Shown: positions 6,743-6,835 of the stretch, piece after piece
Layout: the number at the start of each line of letters is the position of its first letter
Numbering within the stretch: the stretch's first letter is position 1
Assembly: GCA_903873355.1 (NCBI GenBank)
Contig: CAIQOG010000284.1
Location: 1 to 6,835, forward strand
Reading direction: 5' to 3'
DNA from: an uncultured Bacteroidales bacterium
Lineage (GTDB): Bacteria > Bacteroidota > Bacteroidia > Bacteroidales > Paludibacteraceae
DNA length: 6,835 nucleotides
The notes under the pieces: generated by a model
Told to the model about the DNA's origin: nothing
The model's database searches: none
What the model saw: the letters and a program-made list of their open reading frames with translations, nothing else
Program-made: the position numbers and the translations under genes

Positions 6743-6835
6743 ATGGAAAAAATTAAACGAAAGAATCTGAAACACATTTATTCAGAGAAAATGAAGGTTG
6801 TAGAATTATACAATCAGGGTTATGGTTCAACTCAC
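6743..6835 (+). CDS. IS3-family-like transposase OrfA, N-terminal fragment (truncated by window edge)
   Basis: Thirty-one codons are open from the ATG at 6743 to the edge, starting MEKIKRKNLKHIYSEKMKVV and ending ELYNQGYGSTH. A basic N-terminus followed by a first helix of the form KMKVVELYNQGYGST matches the start of helix-turn-helix OrfA proteins that bind IS ends. The family call depends mainly on the adjoining terminal-repeat-like sequence; the DDE catalytic part (OrfB, usually reached by -1 frameshifting) is out of view. Confidence 0.65.
   Translation, partial: MEKIKRKNLKHIYSEKMKVVELYNQGYGSTH

Larger units (their letters stand above)
6697..6835 (+). mobile_element. Left end of an IS3-like insertion sequence (continues past window)
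   Basis: The bases TGTACCCCAAAAGTTAGAC at 6702-6720 resemble the terminal repeats of IS3-family (IS150-group-like) elements. A small ORF reading inward begins 23 nt later. The exact tip is uncertain: it may be the TG at 6702 or an earlier TGAACTG at 6697. The right end, target duplication and most of the transposase are outside the window. The insertion lies about 46-51 nt after the FadL-like stop and does not break any gene seen here. Confidence 0.75.

Noticed and set aside
6506..6775. Minus-strand 89-codon frame running from the IS end into the FadL-like gene
   Set aside because: It crosses the IS boundary and overlaps the conserved barrel C-terminus, so it is a chance frame created by the insertion.

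Overview
This is an AT-rich window that reads as a Bacteroidota (probably Bacteroidales-type) chromosome. Three things point there. TAnnTTTG promoter -7 boxes sit upstream of several genes, most genes lack a Shine-Dalgarno sequence, and the FadL-like and low-complexity exported proteins are of types common in that phylum.

Layout. (1) Positions 1-1182, minus strand: the N-terminal 394 residues of a membrane-anchored FlaA1/WbpM/CapD-type nucleotide-sugar dehydratase, running off the left edge. (2) A divergent intergenic region (1183-1411) with one TATCTTTG box facing each way. (3) Positions 1412-2230, plus strand: panB, ketopantoate hydroxymethyltransferase (pantothenate/CoA synthesis). (4) A perfect 15-bp-stem bidirectional terminator at 2232-2267, shared with the convergent gene. 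(5) Positions 2270-3109, minus strand: prmA, ribosomal protein L11 methyltransferase. (6) A regulatory region (3110-3353) holding a textbook sigma-54 -24/-12 promoter, a 7+7 palindrome just upstream of it, and an unusually good Shine-Dalgarno. (7) Positions 3354-4937, plus strand: an unrecognised exported protein of 527 residues with a Gly/Tyr/Trp-rich middle and a long Ser/Asn/Thr/Gly tail whose charge is almost all arginine. (8) Positions 4989-6650, plus strand: a FadL/OmpP1-family outer-membrane beta-barrel, 51 nt downstream with no terminator between. (9) From about 6697 to the right edge: the left end and first 31 codons of an IS3-like insertion sequence, with a perfect hairpin between its tip and the transposase start.

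The three left-hand genes are ordinary housekeeping or envelope-polysaccharide genes. The part worth attention is the probable two-gene unit at 3354-6650: an apparently sigma-54-driven, surface-directed low-complexity protein followed by an outer-membrane channel-type barrel. Sigma-54 dependence implies control by a dedicated enhancer-binding activator, which is not in the window. The IS has landed just downstream of this unit, possibly inside its terminator. I see no CRISPR array, tRNA, rRNA or known riboswitch. No protein-coding gap reaches 300 bases.
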